Positions 11,509 to 23,849 of a DNA stretch of 64,000 nt are shown here, in pieces. Each line of letters starts with the position of its first letter. Position 1 is the stretch's first letter. This DNA is from Benincasa hispida (taxonomy: Eukaryota > Streptophyta > Magnoliopsida > Cucurbitales > Cucurbitaceae), in contig NC_052357.1 of the NCBI RefSeq assembly GCF_009727055.1, forward strand, positions 17,467,268 to 17,531,267. The letters are read 5' to 3'. The position numbers and the translations under genes are program-made. Below the pieces are notes generated by a model. It was not told the origin of the DNA. It did no database searches and saw only the letters and a program-made list of their open reading frames with translations.

Positions 11509-12400
11509 ATATTTACCTTCTTGTCCTTCTTCTTCTTGGCCAAATAAACTGGGCAGTTCCTTTTTCAATGCCCATCTTGGTTGCAGTGGAAATAATTTCC
11601 TTTTGTACCTTTGACCTTTTTCCCTTTCTGGATGGCAACAAGTGGATTAGCATTATTTTTTCCTTTACCACCATTCTTCTTATTCCACTTCTTGAAGGAT
11701 GAGGAAGAATGTGCTGACTTGGTCCTAAAGGTTGAACCTCCGTGGAAACTTTTCGAGGAAGTGGCAATGTTTGCCTCCTGGGCATTTCCTTTGACTTTCA
11801 TCAGGGACTCATAAGTTTGCAACTCGTTTAGGAGAGTGGTAAGGTTATACTAAATCTTATTCATAACCGCATTACTGCGGAACTAGAGATAACTCTTCAA
11901 AAGAGTCTCAAGTATAAAGCTAATTTGACTGGCTTCATCTATGACAGAGGCCATTCATTTCTACCACGTTGAAGTGAACTATCATGTCAAAGACATGCTC
12001 CTTAACAGCCGCCCCTTCTGACATATGGGTATTAAAAATGGACATTAAAGCATCATGCCTGAGATAAGTGGCTGGTTGGCTAAACATTCCCCGTAGCGAC
12101 TTCATGATCTCCCAAGTAGAGACCATGGCTGCATGCTTTTTGGCCAATAGTTTAGATAAACTGGCTGGAATATAGACCTTGGCCTTTTCATTGGCCTTGG
12201 CCCACATGTCATAGGCCTCATGAATAGTTTGTGAGGCGGTAGATCTAGAAGTTGGAGGACATTCCCCAACAGGATAAATTTCAGGTCATTAATCACAAAA
12301 ACCGCATTGATTGTATTTTTTTTCATTATGCATAGTTATCACCATTTAATTTAGCAATTCCAAGCAAGGAGATTACTACGCTAGTCATATTTATTGATAA
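11509..12400 (-). pseudogene. Copia gag remnant with damaged zinc knuckle
   Basis: Minus-strand gag polyprotein pieces in shifting frames. 12326-12250 and 12207-11935 carry the UBN2-type gag core (MWAKANEKAKVYIPASL, KEHVFDMIVHFNVVEMNG). 11822-11565 carries a Lys/Ser-rich linker (QTYESLMKVKG) leading to the CCHC knuckle. In the knuckle the first Cys is Tyr and the usual Trp after the His is a TGA stop. At least one frameshift lies between the core pieces. It belongs with the protease piece at 9156-9861, from which a solo LTR separates it. Confidence 0.8.
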
Positions 12401-13004
12401 AAAACAAATAGTTTATTTAGACACTTATACAAAAATTCATTTTTATCCAATCAGTTTAGCAAAAAACTAAATAATGAACCCAAAATTATTTTATTTTTCA
12501 ATGATACTTAGAATAAGTGACACCTCGGCGTGAATAGTTACTTCTTCACTGAATTGAGACATTCTTAATCAAATATTACACCATAATAACTCTTATTCCT
12601 ATAATATTTGATTATCATTGATTTGGTCCAGAAATTATTAACTACCTTAATGCTTTTTTTAAGTGTAACCCTTCATTTTCAACCCTATGACCCCGCCCAA
12701 ACCAGTCTGCCTTAGGAAAGAACATAATTGGTGCAAATGATTATAGTGATCTTATCCATTTATGGAGTTTGATATGTCCCTTTCCCATACAAACACCTTC
12801 CTAAGGGGGATGCTCCCGGGGCACCATGAGACCGAGCATGGAAATGACATTTCAAACCAATGAAGAAGACCATAGGATGTGATGTCACACGTCCTTATCC
12901 CACTTACTATAAAAACTTTCTTCATTCACCTTGATATTGCCCCAAGCAAATTCCTTTCTAAGGGAGGGTGCACTTAGGGCACCATGAGGCTGAGCATGAA
13001 TCTC
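12401..13004 (-). repeat. Copia 5' leader upstream of gag
   Basis: Non-coding region just upstream of gag on the minus strand. It shares long phrases with 1540-1906, 16800-17200 and 53030-53600 ('cactgaattgagacattctta', 'cttactataaa'). It contains an internal direct repeat: two related 'ctaagggggatgctcc..gggcaccatgag' blocks near 12800 and 12960. It is broken at about 13004 by an LTR. Confidence 0.6.
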
Positions 13005-15131
13005 ACCACGGGTTGATGCCCTAAATCTTGTAGGTCCTGTAGTTTGTAACTGCAATATACAATTAGTTTTATTTTTTTAATAAAATATGAGATATTTTAT
13101 TCGACATTTAGTAACATTAAACCACAAAACCAATAAACTAACATCCAAGATTATCTTATGTAGTTTAAACATGTATGTAGAGACATATAGGTGGATCATG
13201 TTTCAGTGATAACCTAAATGGTTTGTAATAGATGGATAAGGTTGGGTACCTCATCCTAGTGACACTATGAATAAGACCCGCTTTGTAGTTGTTATAATTG
13301 TTGTAAAGTGGTAGAAATGATCTAATCCTGATCATTCATGTAGGTAAATGTGAGTGAGGGTATTCTATACAAAGGAGTTTGTATAAGATTGAACCACGAA
13401 ATGACTAGTCTTATTATATAACACCGTTAATAATAGAGACTCACATTTCACCAGGATGACCAGAGGTGACATGACCTAAATTTTGAATGAGTTGTGAACT
13501 CCTGCCTATGAAGGCGGTTCTTTGAATTGTATAGGTGAGAGTGGCCAGATTGCTAACTCAATAAGCCTACCATTATGGGGATTCGTTTGATTGAGAAGTT
13601 GGGAACATAACTACACAAGAAGAAATTCACTCATTCCATAATGTCGGGGTAAGTAGATAAATTACTCCCTTAAGGGTTAATTATGGGGCTTGAACAATGT
13701 GATTTCACACTTTCTCTTGGTCTGAGAGGGATTTGATTATAGTTTGACTATGACTTATCGTTCATTACAGAGAACAATGGTACTTAAGAAATAAGATGTA
13801 ACTACAGGGGCAAAACGATAATTTTGGCCCAGCTCTACTTATGAGTAATTTGTGAAGGGTAATTGCACCGTTGATTGGTTATATCCAATGGATACAGAAA
13901 TATATCTTCAGTGCAAAGAGTGCAGTTGTTAGTCTTTAATGGAGTGACCGACAGTTAATGTATGTTGAATAATTTAAGTAAAGAAGTTTAATTAATTATT
14001 CAAGTACCATTATAGCTTTAATCTACAGGTCCATAAGGTCCTCTCTGTAGCTCAACAGGGATTATTGAGAATTAATTTTAGGTTAATTTGAATTGTTCAA
14101 ATTAAATGAGAAAATTAATCATATCATATATAATTATTTTAAATTAATTATATATGATATGATTAATATAATGTATTTGATACATTATAGTATAAAGTTT
14201 ATTTTGAGAAGAATAAAATATTTGAATATGATTTAAATACTAACAATATGGATGAGATTCATATAATTGAATTTGGTATAAATAGTATGCATTATTGAGA
14301 GAAATAAATCTATAGGTTATATTGTATTTGATACAATATGAAAACTATATGTTACGTGTTATATAGAATTTAATAGTATATTATATGATAAATTAGTTAT
14401 CATATAAATATATATTAAATTTTGATTATTTTTGTTAAATATTTTTTAATATTAATTTGGGAGAGAGATATAACTCCCCCCTATTTTTTCTCAATTTTAA
14501 TCGTGTGATGGGTGGTTTTTGTGTGGCCATCATCTTCTCCACAGTAGATTTACAAAAGTGAATTACACACTCTCTGGATTCCATAAAAACTAACAGAAAA
14601 ATTTGTTTACCAAACTCTTTCCCTTTTCCCAAAATACACAGAGCCTCACCTCCTATATTTCTCATCCCCTATAGAGAATACAGAGAACTCTCTTGTGGTG
14701 GTGTCGAATCAAATATTGATTTGTGTGGCCATCATCTTCTCCATCGTAGATTTACAGAAGTGAATTACACACTCTCTGGATTCCATAAAAACTCACAGAA
14801 AAATTTGTTTACCAAACTCTCTCCCTCTTCCCAAAATACACAGAGCCTCACATCCTGTATTTATCATCCCCTATAGAGAATACAAAGAACTCTCTTGTGG
14901 TGGTGTCGAACCAAATATTGACTTGGTAATTACTGTGGTTTTTGGAGTTCATTTTTAGTTCATGACCGGAGAAGAAGTTTTCTTGAAACCCTAACCCTAT
15001 TCCTCCTCTTATATGCATGCTGTAATTTTCCTGTTTAATGCATAATTGTTGTTTTGTAAAATTTTGATTCTGTGTTAATCTAAAAATTTGAGACGATCTC
15101 GCTTCTGCTGCGGAACTTCACCGTTCCTTCA
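13005..15131 (+). repeat. Copia-family 5' LTR
   Basis: Plus-strand LTR of about 2.1 kb; its first bases are degenerate (GGGTTGATGCCC at 13010) and it ends ACCGTTCCTTCA at 15131. A methionine-tRNA-type primer site follows directly, so this is a 5' LTR. The family core is near 13940. The R/U5 half contains a 202-bp tandem duplication. The open frame at 14435-14665 (minus) lies inside that duplication and is not a gene. Confidence 0.8.
14521..14930 (+). repeat. 202-bp tandem duplication inside an LTR
   Basis: Two adjacent copies, starting 'gtgtggccatcatcttctcc' at 14521 and 14723, agree at most positions through 'ctcttgtggtggtgtcga'. They lie in the 3' third of the LTR, where transcription start and poly(A) signals are expected. 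The other LTRs in the window do not show the duplication. Confidence 0.85.
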
Positions 15132-15133
15132 AT

Positions 15134-15145
15134 TGGTATCAAAAC
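15134..15145 (+). other. Primer-binding site (initiator Met tRNA type)
   Basis: TGGTATCAAAAC starts two bases after the LTR end. Most plant Ty1/copia elements have TGGTATCAGAGC here, complementary to the 3' end of initiator tRNA-Met. One or two bases differ from that form. Confidence 0.75.
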
Positions 15146-17200
15146 GTGGTTTTTTGGTCCCAATTTTTATTTTTCCAGAATTGCTTTTATAGATTTGGTG
15201 GGTTGCATTCTGTAATATTGTTCATATTGATGAATTGTATTGAATGTGAATAGTTTGCAATTTTTGGATGATTTTGGGATTGGACCTATTTAGATTTATC
15301 GCTTTATTTTACAGATTAGTTTGTAAGGGCCCTTTGCTTTTTGGCATAAACTACGGTAGAGTCTATATTTTGAAAGTTTTGAGTTGTTCGTGATCATTTC
15401 CATGTTTTTTTTTTTTGGGAGAAAACGAGGCCCAAATTGGAGAAGGATTGACAAAATTTTCAACTGTACACTAGTGTTGCAATGCTATGAAGGGCGGAAC
15501 GGAAAAGTTTTTCGTAGTGTTGCAACACTAGGTCACAGCGTTGCAACGCCCCAAGACGGAATTTTTTTTGGTTCACGCACGGTTCGGTTCGAGATTCATT
15601 TGATTTGCATCTGGTTCGCTTGGTTCAAGCAGTTCATGGGCAGTTCGGGTGCTGGGTGGTCCAGTTTGTGTGGTTCAAGACCTGATTCACATGTTTTGAA
15701 ATGGTTTGGCTATTATTATGTAATAGTTAGTTGTTTTTTTAATTAATTAAATTAATATAAGTGTTATATTAATTTAATTAATTGCTTAAGAGTCCAATCT
15801 TGGTTCAATAATTGTTGTTTAAATTATGCGTTTGATGTATGATTTAATTTTATTTTTATATGTCATAATGGATGTCATATAGTAAAATCCCATCATAGGT
15901 TATGCATTATTCATGCATTATTTATATTATAAATGTTATTATATATAGTTGCATGATTTAATTTTATAGCATGCTTATGCATCATATAATATAAGTGTTA
16001 TATTATATGTTTTCATGCATTAATAACATAGTCATGCATCATTTATATTATAAGTGTTATAATATATAGTTGGATGTATGTATGAATGTATGTTATTAAT
16101 TATTTCATTACTTTAATATATAAGTGTTATGTATATTTAATAATGAAATGAGATTGTATGAAGCATGAAATTACTTTATGTTATTTTGTAATTGTTATAA
16201 TTTATCTATGTATGGTTTCACATGCAATGATTGGTTTTAGTTTATTTTATTTCTTTTTATAATTGTTATAATTAAATGAAACTAGAAATCAAAATCAATA
16301 ATTTAGAATTGCATATAAACCTTAGGTTAAAATATTTTTTTAAAATAGTTTTAAAACATGATTCACATAGACTTAAGATCACATTTCTAATGAGATTAGA
16401 AATAAGTTTAATCTTTTAATCAATTTAATAAAATTAAATTGGTTTTAACTAAAAAATTAAATTTGTAGTAAACGTATCAATAAGGGACCTTTTGTCTAAG
16501 GCTAGTTATGTCTAGGCTGGGGTATTTAAGTTGATGGAAACAGAACACCTCTACCTGGGAACTGACTTGGAAAAGTGAATTAGATAGATTTGCTATAAGC
16601 ATGCAATTATTGATTAAAGTAAGTTTATTAAAGTGTTTAATGAACATTAATCAAAGTTGTTTAACTATCCAAAGTAAGTATTACTTTTGGGAAAATTTAA
16701 ACAAACAATTAGTAAAAATAAGTAGTTGTATTTTTCTAAGTTAAATAACCCTAGGTAAAACACTAAGTGGGAGGAAAGTGGGGTATATGATACTTCATTT
16801 TTCCTTTTCACGTTTCTCCCTCAAAGTTCAAACCGTGAAATCTATACTTGGCCTCAAGGCACCTTTGCTTGTGTTCCCCTACGAATGGTGTTTGTATAGG
16901 TCAATACCAAGGTGAATGGAGAGAGTGTTTATAGTAAGTGGGAGCGGGACGTGTGTCAACACATCTCTCGGTCTCTCTCATTAATTTGTAGTAAGTTTTC
17001 ATGTTTGACCTCGAGGCACCTTTGCTTGTATCCCCCTACGGATGACATTTACATGACTCTTTTCTCAAACTCCAAAAATGGATAGAATTGCTTTAGTTTT
17101 TGTCCCAATCGATTTTTCTCTATGGTTAGCTCATTGAGGTGAAACTCTATGCTAGCTCGGAACATTGAGGTGAAACTCTGTGCTAGCTCGGAATTTATTG
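15146..17200 (+). repeat. Copia 5' leader, about 2 kb, repeat-rich
   Basis: Long untranslated leader of the element whose 5' LTR is 13005-15131. It has three notable parts. First, GTTGCAAC palindromes lie at 15473-15550. Second, an AT-rich part (15750-16140) contains four TATAAGTGTTATA-like units. Third, the gag-proximal end (16800-17200) contains two copies of 'ggcctcaaggcacctttgct', at 16853 and 16988. A 120-codon open frame (15384-15746) exists but its homologue is not open in the other leaders. Gag does not follow: the element is cut near 17200. Confidence 0.65.
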
Positions 17201-18759
17201 TCGCCTATAAATCCTTACTGGTCAAATAATATTTCTAAATCATCGAACTAATAACTTATACTAACTAGTAGTACAAGTGGCAAGTTCAGGATCGAACCAC
17301 TAGGAAGCGCGGAAGATTAGTTCATCAAAGCCCATTTTTAGTTAAAGTGGTAAAATGAGTGGGTATAGTGTGGATTGGATAAGTCAAATTGCAAGAAAAT
17401 AAAATGCGAGAAAATAAAAGATAAAAATGCAATTAACAGAGATGCTCTAGCTTAGAGGACGAATATCAGAATGACTCAAGGTAATCTTGTTCATCGAATT
17501 TTTCGAATGCAATCTTGTGGTTCTTAATTATGCCTAGCCCAATTGATTGGATATCAAACCAATGGTCCTACTTACCTAATAAGTTAAACATGCTAGATGA
17601 ATCCATACTAAACACATTTACCTATTCGCATTGCGTTCTTGGGCTTACATTAGGATGAATATTTAGTTTCCATCGTCTAACCAAACATTCAATACAATTT
17701 CCCCTAGATCAATAAGAACAATACTATTCGTTATAGAAAACAAATCGTAAGCCTATCTAACCTTTTGTTTCTTATGGACTCACTAACCATTTCATGTCAC
17801 ATATTGCTAGATAATCCCAAGAATTCAACCACAAATCCTCAAGTAGTTTGTCAGAAAATCAATAGAAAAAATTATTATAAAGCGATTCAATCAGAAATGA
17901 AACCCATAATCATGATATATAAAAATGCATTCAAATAAACTTCTTAAAATTACAAAGAGTTCAATCCAAAATCCTCTAAACAAGAGGAAACCCAAGAACT
18001 TACCTTCCCATGGGATGAAAAAGAAAAATTCGGGCTCCATCTCAACTAATTACATGAGAAGAAGGAAGAAATTAGAGGAAATTAAAAGTGGGAGAGGTGC
18101 ATAAAAGATAAGAATTTTTTTTTTTAAATGGGCTAAAAATCAAGATCATGCTCTTCAAATATAATTTCATGCAAACCTAATCACAAAAAGGGTGCATCAT
18201 CAACTATTCATCATAACAAACCAAGCAAAAGAGAAAGCAAACAATTTAAGCACAAACATTGTCCGAGCACAGCGCTCAAGGACCCCAAGCTATCACAACA
18301 TATCCCATCCCCAACTTAAAATGATAAATTGCCCTCCAATGTATCTCTAATCTAAGTCCAATAAAATAAAAGAGTTAAGGGACTAGAAACCCTCCCCCGA
18401 TGATGTTTTCGCACACAGGGTGGTGGTACGAGGGCTCACACATGAATTGATCTTCTTCTTCTTTTAGGGCAAAGGAAGAGAACCTACAAAAGAAAAAGAA
18501 AAAGCTAAGCTATGAAACAGTAATTTTTTTTTCAACTGGCTTCCTCTAGAAAGGACAAATTTTTAATGTTGATTGTTCAACAAGACCTGTCCCCTGTCAA
18601 GGTACAAAGAAATTCTCGTATTTCTCTGGTCCCTTCTTGAATGCATCAATATAGCCCAGTAAGGCTATAAAGCTCCTCATCTTTTAAAGAGAACCAGACA
18701 GGTTGCATTTATATTTTTTTGTATATGGAAAAAAGAGTAAAAAGAAAGAATCAAAAGAC
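17201..18759 (-). repeat. Unassigned repeat, probably gypsy LTR/UTR
   Basis: No gene. The stretch 'ggcaagttcaggatcgaaccactagg' near 17280 and the pyrimidine-rich part near 18450 look like the LTR/UTR of a different retroelement than the copia family. I could not find its borders. It lies downstream (minus strand) of the decayed frame at 18760-19449, which supports a common origin. Confidence 0.35.
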
Positions 18760-19449
18760 TCAAATGACTCTAAAGAGTCCAAAGAACGAAAAGATGTAAC
18801 AGATTATGAGAACTAGAGGAATAAAACTCAAATATATACGAAATCCAGGAGATAGAATAGCGCGAGGTCTTTTGACCTCCAACTCTATCACTTGGTTGTC
18901 GTCGAATTTAGGCTCGGGGTCTTCCATAGCCTCACAAATTGGCACACATGGAGTGACATCCTTATCATCACTGGAGTAGTAGCACTCCACGAGGAACTCG
19001 GCCTCCAAGGTATAGACAACAGGCTGCTCTGATACGGTCTCCAATCTTTGCACAACCTCTATTAGCTGGGAAACATGGTTGGTCATGCTTTGTAGCTAAG
19101 CTTGAACATCCTGCTGAAACTGAAGAGAGCTATTAGCAAGTTCAGAAATTAAAAACTCCAAAGTCATATCTGGGCACATATTTCTAGGAAGTAGTTCCTC
19201 CTCTTCCACCGTGTTGACTTGGACTACCTCATATCTCTGAGCCTCTAGAAAGTCAAGGGAATGGTCTAGCCATGGCTTGTTCGACCTCTCTATTGAAGTT
19301 GCAAGCTAAGCAACAAGGTCACTCAGACTTTGCAAGTTAGTTTTAGTCTCTGCCTCGGGGCAAAGACTCTCATGCTGGAAGCACTCAAACTTCTACTGCC
19401 TACGGAGAGTGTCTTACTGAAGCTCAAAAGTACTGTCAGCAAGCTCCAT
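18760..19449 (-). pseudogene. Decayed 229-codon ORF with C-terminal membrane segment
   Basis: One minus-strand frame from ATG at 19449 to the stop at 18760 is continuous except for four internal stops (TAA, TAG, TAG, TAG). All four could derive from Gln codons by a single C-to-T change, and no frameshift is needed. The product would be acidic and Gln/Leu-rich in the first two thirds, with coiled-coil-like heptads (ISELANSSLQFQQDVQA, NHVSQLIEVVQRL). It ends in a hydrophobic segment of about 25 residues (YLSFIPLVLIICYIF). The intact portion after the last stop is 108 residues. I do not recognise the family. Position and decay suggest a retroelement accessory or gag-like frame rather than a host gene. 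Confidence 0.5.
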
Positions 19450-19520
19450 AACCAAATCTATCCATTTAGAGATTTGTAGCACATTACAATAATGGTATAG
19501 CACATAACCAAATCTATGCA

Positions 19521-19664
19521 TTCATAAAATAACCTTGGATCTTAGTTTATGGGATTGAATTAATGTAGTTTAAACGTCAATAAAATACCTCTTATTTTAT
19601 TAGATATGTAATTTGTATTTACAAACTATAAGACATATGAGATTTAGGACATCAACTCCAATAG
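19521..19664 (-). repeat. Copia LTR 5' end, short fragment
   Basis: 144 bp matching 3555-3702 ('ataaccttggat', 'aataaaatacctctta', 'gacatatgagattta'). The terminal CCAACA is CCAATA here. It abuts leader sequence on its right with nothing in between, so gag and pol of this element have been deleted. Confidence 0.6.
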
Positions 19665-21012
19665 GAGACCACAGGATGTGTTGACACACTTTCTTTTCTC
19701 ACTTACTATAAACACTCTCTCCATACACCATTCATAAGGGGACACAAGCAAAGGTGTCTCAAGGCTGAGCATAGATCTCATGGTGTGAACTATTTAGGGA
19801 GAAGCACGAGAAGAAAATTGAAGTATTATATACATCATTGTCCTCCCACTGTGTGTTTTACAAATGAGGGTTCATAGTTTAGGTAAATAATGACTAATAA
19901 CTTTACTAAGTGTATACTAACTTTTCCCAAAGTAACATTTACGTTGGATAGTTTAACAACGTTGATTTTATGTTCATTAAACACTTTAATAAACATGAAT
20001 CACTCATTCCATGCTTGTAACAAATCTATCTAATTCACCTTCCAAGTCAGTTCCTAGGTAAGGGTGTCCTGTTTTCGTCAACTTAAATACTTCAGCCTAG
20101 ACAGAATTGTCCTTAGACGAAGGTCCCTTATAGATACTTTTGTTACAAATTTAATCTTTTATTCAAAAACTCAATTTAATCATATTAAACTGAAATAAAA
20201 GATTAAACCTTTCTAGTCGAATTAGAAAATTATTAAACATTGGTCTACATATGAAAACAATTTTTAAACTAATTAATAAAAAATTAAACCTATGTTAGCA
20301 TGCAATTTCTTTTTCATCACATTACATACATAACACTTATATATTAAAGCAATGATATATATAAATCCATACATCTAAACTATATATTATAACAATTATA
20401 ATATAAATGATACATGAATATGCTTAATACATCCTACAATCTTATAATATAACATTTGTATTTAAAAAAAATACATGAACATATGTATATCCTATGGTGG
20501 GATTATTCTATATGACATACATTATGACATATATAAAAATAAAATAAGCATACATTAAATGCATAAATAAAAGGTTCAAGTTGGAATGGGATTGACTTCC
20601 TAAACTTTTAGTTAAATTATTATAAAAATTATACTAACTTAATTAAACAAAAAACAATTACAAAAAATTATTACAAAAAAAATCGCTATAAACTGAACCA
20701 CCAAGAGCTGAACCATCGAAAATCGAATTGTCGGAAGCTGAACCGCCCGTCTTTCCATTCTTCCTCCGTTTTCAAGCAAATTGAAGCCAGAAAAAAAAAA
20801 CCATGAATGACCCAGACTTTGATATATAAACTCGATAGAAAACAAAAAATGCCAAAAAAAAGGGGCCCTTTACATATCGAATCACAAATAAATGGCTAAA
20901 AAACTAAAACCAATCTCAAAGACATCCAAACAAGCAAACCACATTTTTTAACATACATTTATGCAGAAACTAAATCCCACCATCATTCTGTATTTCGTAT
21001 GAAAATTAAAAT
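19665..21012 (-). repeat. Copia 5' leader (minus)
   Basis: Counterpart of 15146-17200 in reverse: 'ggggacacaagcaaaggtgt' near 19740, AT-rich part near 20300-20500, GGTTCAGC-rich part near 20700, 'aaaggggccctttacat' near 20855. It leads to the LTR starting at 21013. The primer site next to that LTR is not recognisable. Confidence 0.6.
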
Positions 21013-23584
21013 TGAAGAAACGGTGAAGTCCGCAGTGGAAGGGGATCGTTCCCAATTTTTTTTTTTCATAGAATCCCAAATTATAGAACAGAAAATAAAT
21101 AAAAAAAAATATACATTAAAATTTTAATTTTACAGCATGCTAAAAGAGGAATAATTAGGGAATAAAAGTGCTTACCCTTGAAGACAAAATTCTTCACGAG
21201 ATCCCTCCTTCCGCTCACGAACTCTTCGAAACTCGATCTTCCAAAAAAAAAAAAAAAAACAAATGGCCACCACCAAGATGTTAACCTCTGTATTCTCTAT
21301 AGGGGATGAGAATCATAGGAGATGTAGGCTTTGAGTCTTGTAAGAGGGAAAGGGTTTAAGAGAAAAGAAAATAAAAAATTTTACAAGGAGGTCTAGGAAA
21401 AATTCACACCATCATCCTACCTCTATGGTCAAGGAAGAAGAAGAACTAACTCCCCATAACCTCGTGCCACTCATATGATAAAATGAGAGAAAAAGGGAAG
21501 GGAAGTTATTCTTTTTAATAATTCCCTTCCTTTACTTTAATTTAAATTAAAATTAAAATAAAATTTAATTCAAATAAAAAAATATAACAACTAACTTATT
21601 ATATTACTATATGTTATATCAAATATAACACATAATCTATAGTTTTTTTTTGTTGTATTAGATACAATATAAGCTATAGTTTTATTTCTCATTCATTCAC
21701 GATATTTAATATAAACTACATTTATACTAAATTTAATTATATGAATCTCATCCATATAATTAATATTTGAATCATATTAAAATATTTATGTTCTCTCTAA
21801 ACCGTAAATTATAAAATATCAAATACATTACATTAATTATATCACATATAATTGATTTAATTAATTATACCATATATAATTAATTCCCTTAATTAATTTA
21901 AACAATTCAAACGAATCCAAAATTAATTCTCAATAATCCCTGTTGAGCTATAGAGAAGGCCTTATGAACCTGTAGATTGAAGCTCCAATGATACTTGGAT
22001 AATTAATTATACTCTTAGTTAAATTACTTAACATCCATTAACTGCCGGTCACTCCACTAAAGACCGACAACTGCACTCTTCACACTACAAATATATTTCT
22101 ATGTCCATTGGATATAACTAGTCAATAGTGCGATGACCCTTCACAAATTGCTCGTAAGTACAGTTGGGCCAAAAATACCATTTTTGTTACAACCTGCCTC
22201 TTGGGCCTGAGGGGAGGCGTGAGGGATTACATATACCACTCTTTTATGATATCTACTACCCATCTGAACCTCTTTACTCTCAGTAAACTTTTAAATTAAG
22301 GAGATAAAAAACAATTGATTAGGTAGGCCTATTTTATTACAACAATGTAAGGTTTATACAACTCCAAGACTTAACTTCAAAGTTTACATCAAACAATTCT
22401 AAAACCCCGGAAGTGTAACTGTGGTGTGGCAGCCTTGACCTTAGTAGCACCCTAGAAAGAAAAATATGAAAGGAAAGAATGATCTTCACAAAGCTCAGTG
22501 AGTGGTAAGCAACTTCTAGAGTCTATTTCAACTCATAATAATACAAGCATATCAAATATACGAGGTTGATACTCAAACCTCCACTTCGAATAAGTCTATT
22601 CTCAACTTCTATCTACACACACGGTAGATAGTTAAACTGATAACTACTTAGAATGAGTCTACCTACACACACGGTAGATAGTTAACTGTTATTAATTACA
22701 AACGCTTACTCTTTTGTATTCCCTTTGCTCCCTATGTGCACATAGCTCCTCGCTCAAGGGCTTAGAAGCTAGGCTCGTCGTCCCTCTGACCATCCCATAC
22801 GAGGATCCTCTCATAGGCTTAGGAACTAGACCTCTCTGTCCCTTGACCATCATGTGAGGTTCCACTTGGGGCTCAGGAACTAGGTCTATTGACCCCCTGA
22901 CTATCCCGATCATATAATCTTATTCTCATGCTAATTACTCATTCATAACATAAGCATATACAACTTTACTCTAAAATATATGCTTTAAGACTTAAAAGAA
23001 ATACCACTCACCTTGGTAAGGTGGGAATCTTCTTTTCTAGAATTTCCTTGATCACCTCGGGCTCCCTTTTGAACCTTAGGATCTAGATTCAATTTAAAGC
23101 TCAGATTACTCATAGTTCTAAGCCTTATCTCGAGATACTTCCTTCTACAAACATGATCTAAAATGTCTCAGAAAGCTTACCTTAAAATCTTAGCTCAGAA
23201 CTTCTCGTGGTTTGGTTGGAATCATCAAAATATCAAGACTGACCCAAGCTTACCCGACAGCTCGACCCCTCTATCTTTTCCTCACTCTCCAGCCCGATTC
23301 CTTGGAGCTTCTTGACAGACCTACCCTGAAAACTAGACTCTCAGGTCTTTCAGGAGGCTTTGAAATCACTCCAAACGCACGAGTATTCTGGGAGAAATCC
23401 TTGTTCCAATTTGACGCTACTTTCAGACTTCACTGTCCGACAACATCTCTTCTTTTGGAACTTCATGACTGACACATGATCTTACTCCCAACGCATATTC
23501 TCCTTCAAATTCAATCTCTAACACTCTTCCTTACACTATTTGAAGAGTATTTGGCTTGTGAATTAAAGAGACAATCTGTGGTGG

Positions 23585-23592
23585 TATTTATA
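23585..23592 (-). promoter_or_regulatory. TATA box of the gypsy-like LTR
   Basis: TATAAATA on the minus strand, preceded by the GC-richer stretch 'ttggcc' and followed by 'ccaccacag'. It lies about 1.2 kb into the LTR, a plausible U3/R border. Confidence 0.5.
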
Positions 23593-23849
23593 GGCCAAGG
23601 GAAATGATCTTTATCATCTTTACCAAGTCTCAACACAAGACACCTCCTACTTTAGGGTGTTTGCACCATGTTTTGCCACCACCTACTCCCTTGACATTCA
23701 CCTACTCTCATGCTAGACACCTACTTGTGTTGTCTTCCTCATGCATAAGACTTCCTTTGAATGAAACTTAATTTGTCCAGCTCGTACTAACTCAAGACTA
23801 TCCATCTTTCGGTATAGTCATTTGTCCGGATGAGCTCATCAACCTTGTG

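Noticed and set aside
15134..15145. Possible tRNA gene at primer-binding sites
   Set aside because: Only 12 bases complementary to a tRNA 3' end are present; there is no cloverleaf.
15384..15746. 120-codon plus-strand frame in the copia leader
   Set aside because: It lies in an untranslated leader, has a low-complexity start, and the equivalent region in the two other leaders is not open.
23212..23472. 86-codon plus-strand frame
   Set aside because: It is inside the solo gypsy-like LTR, antisense to the inferred LTR direction, with no domain.
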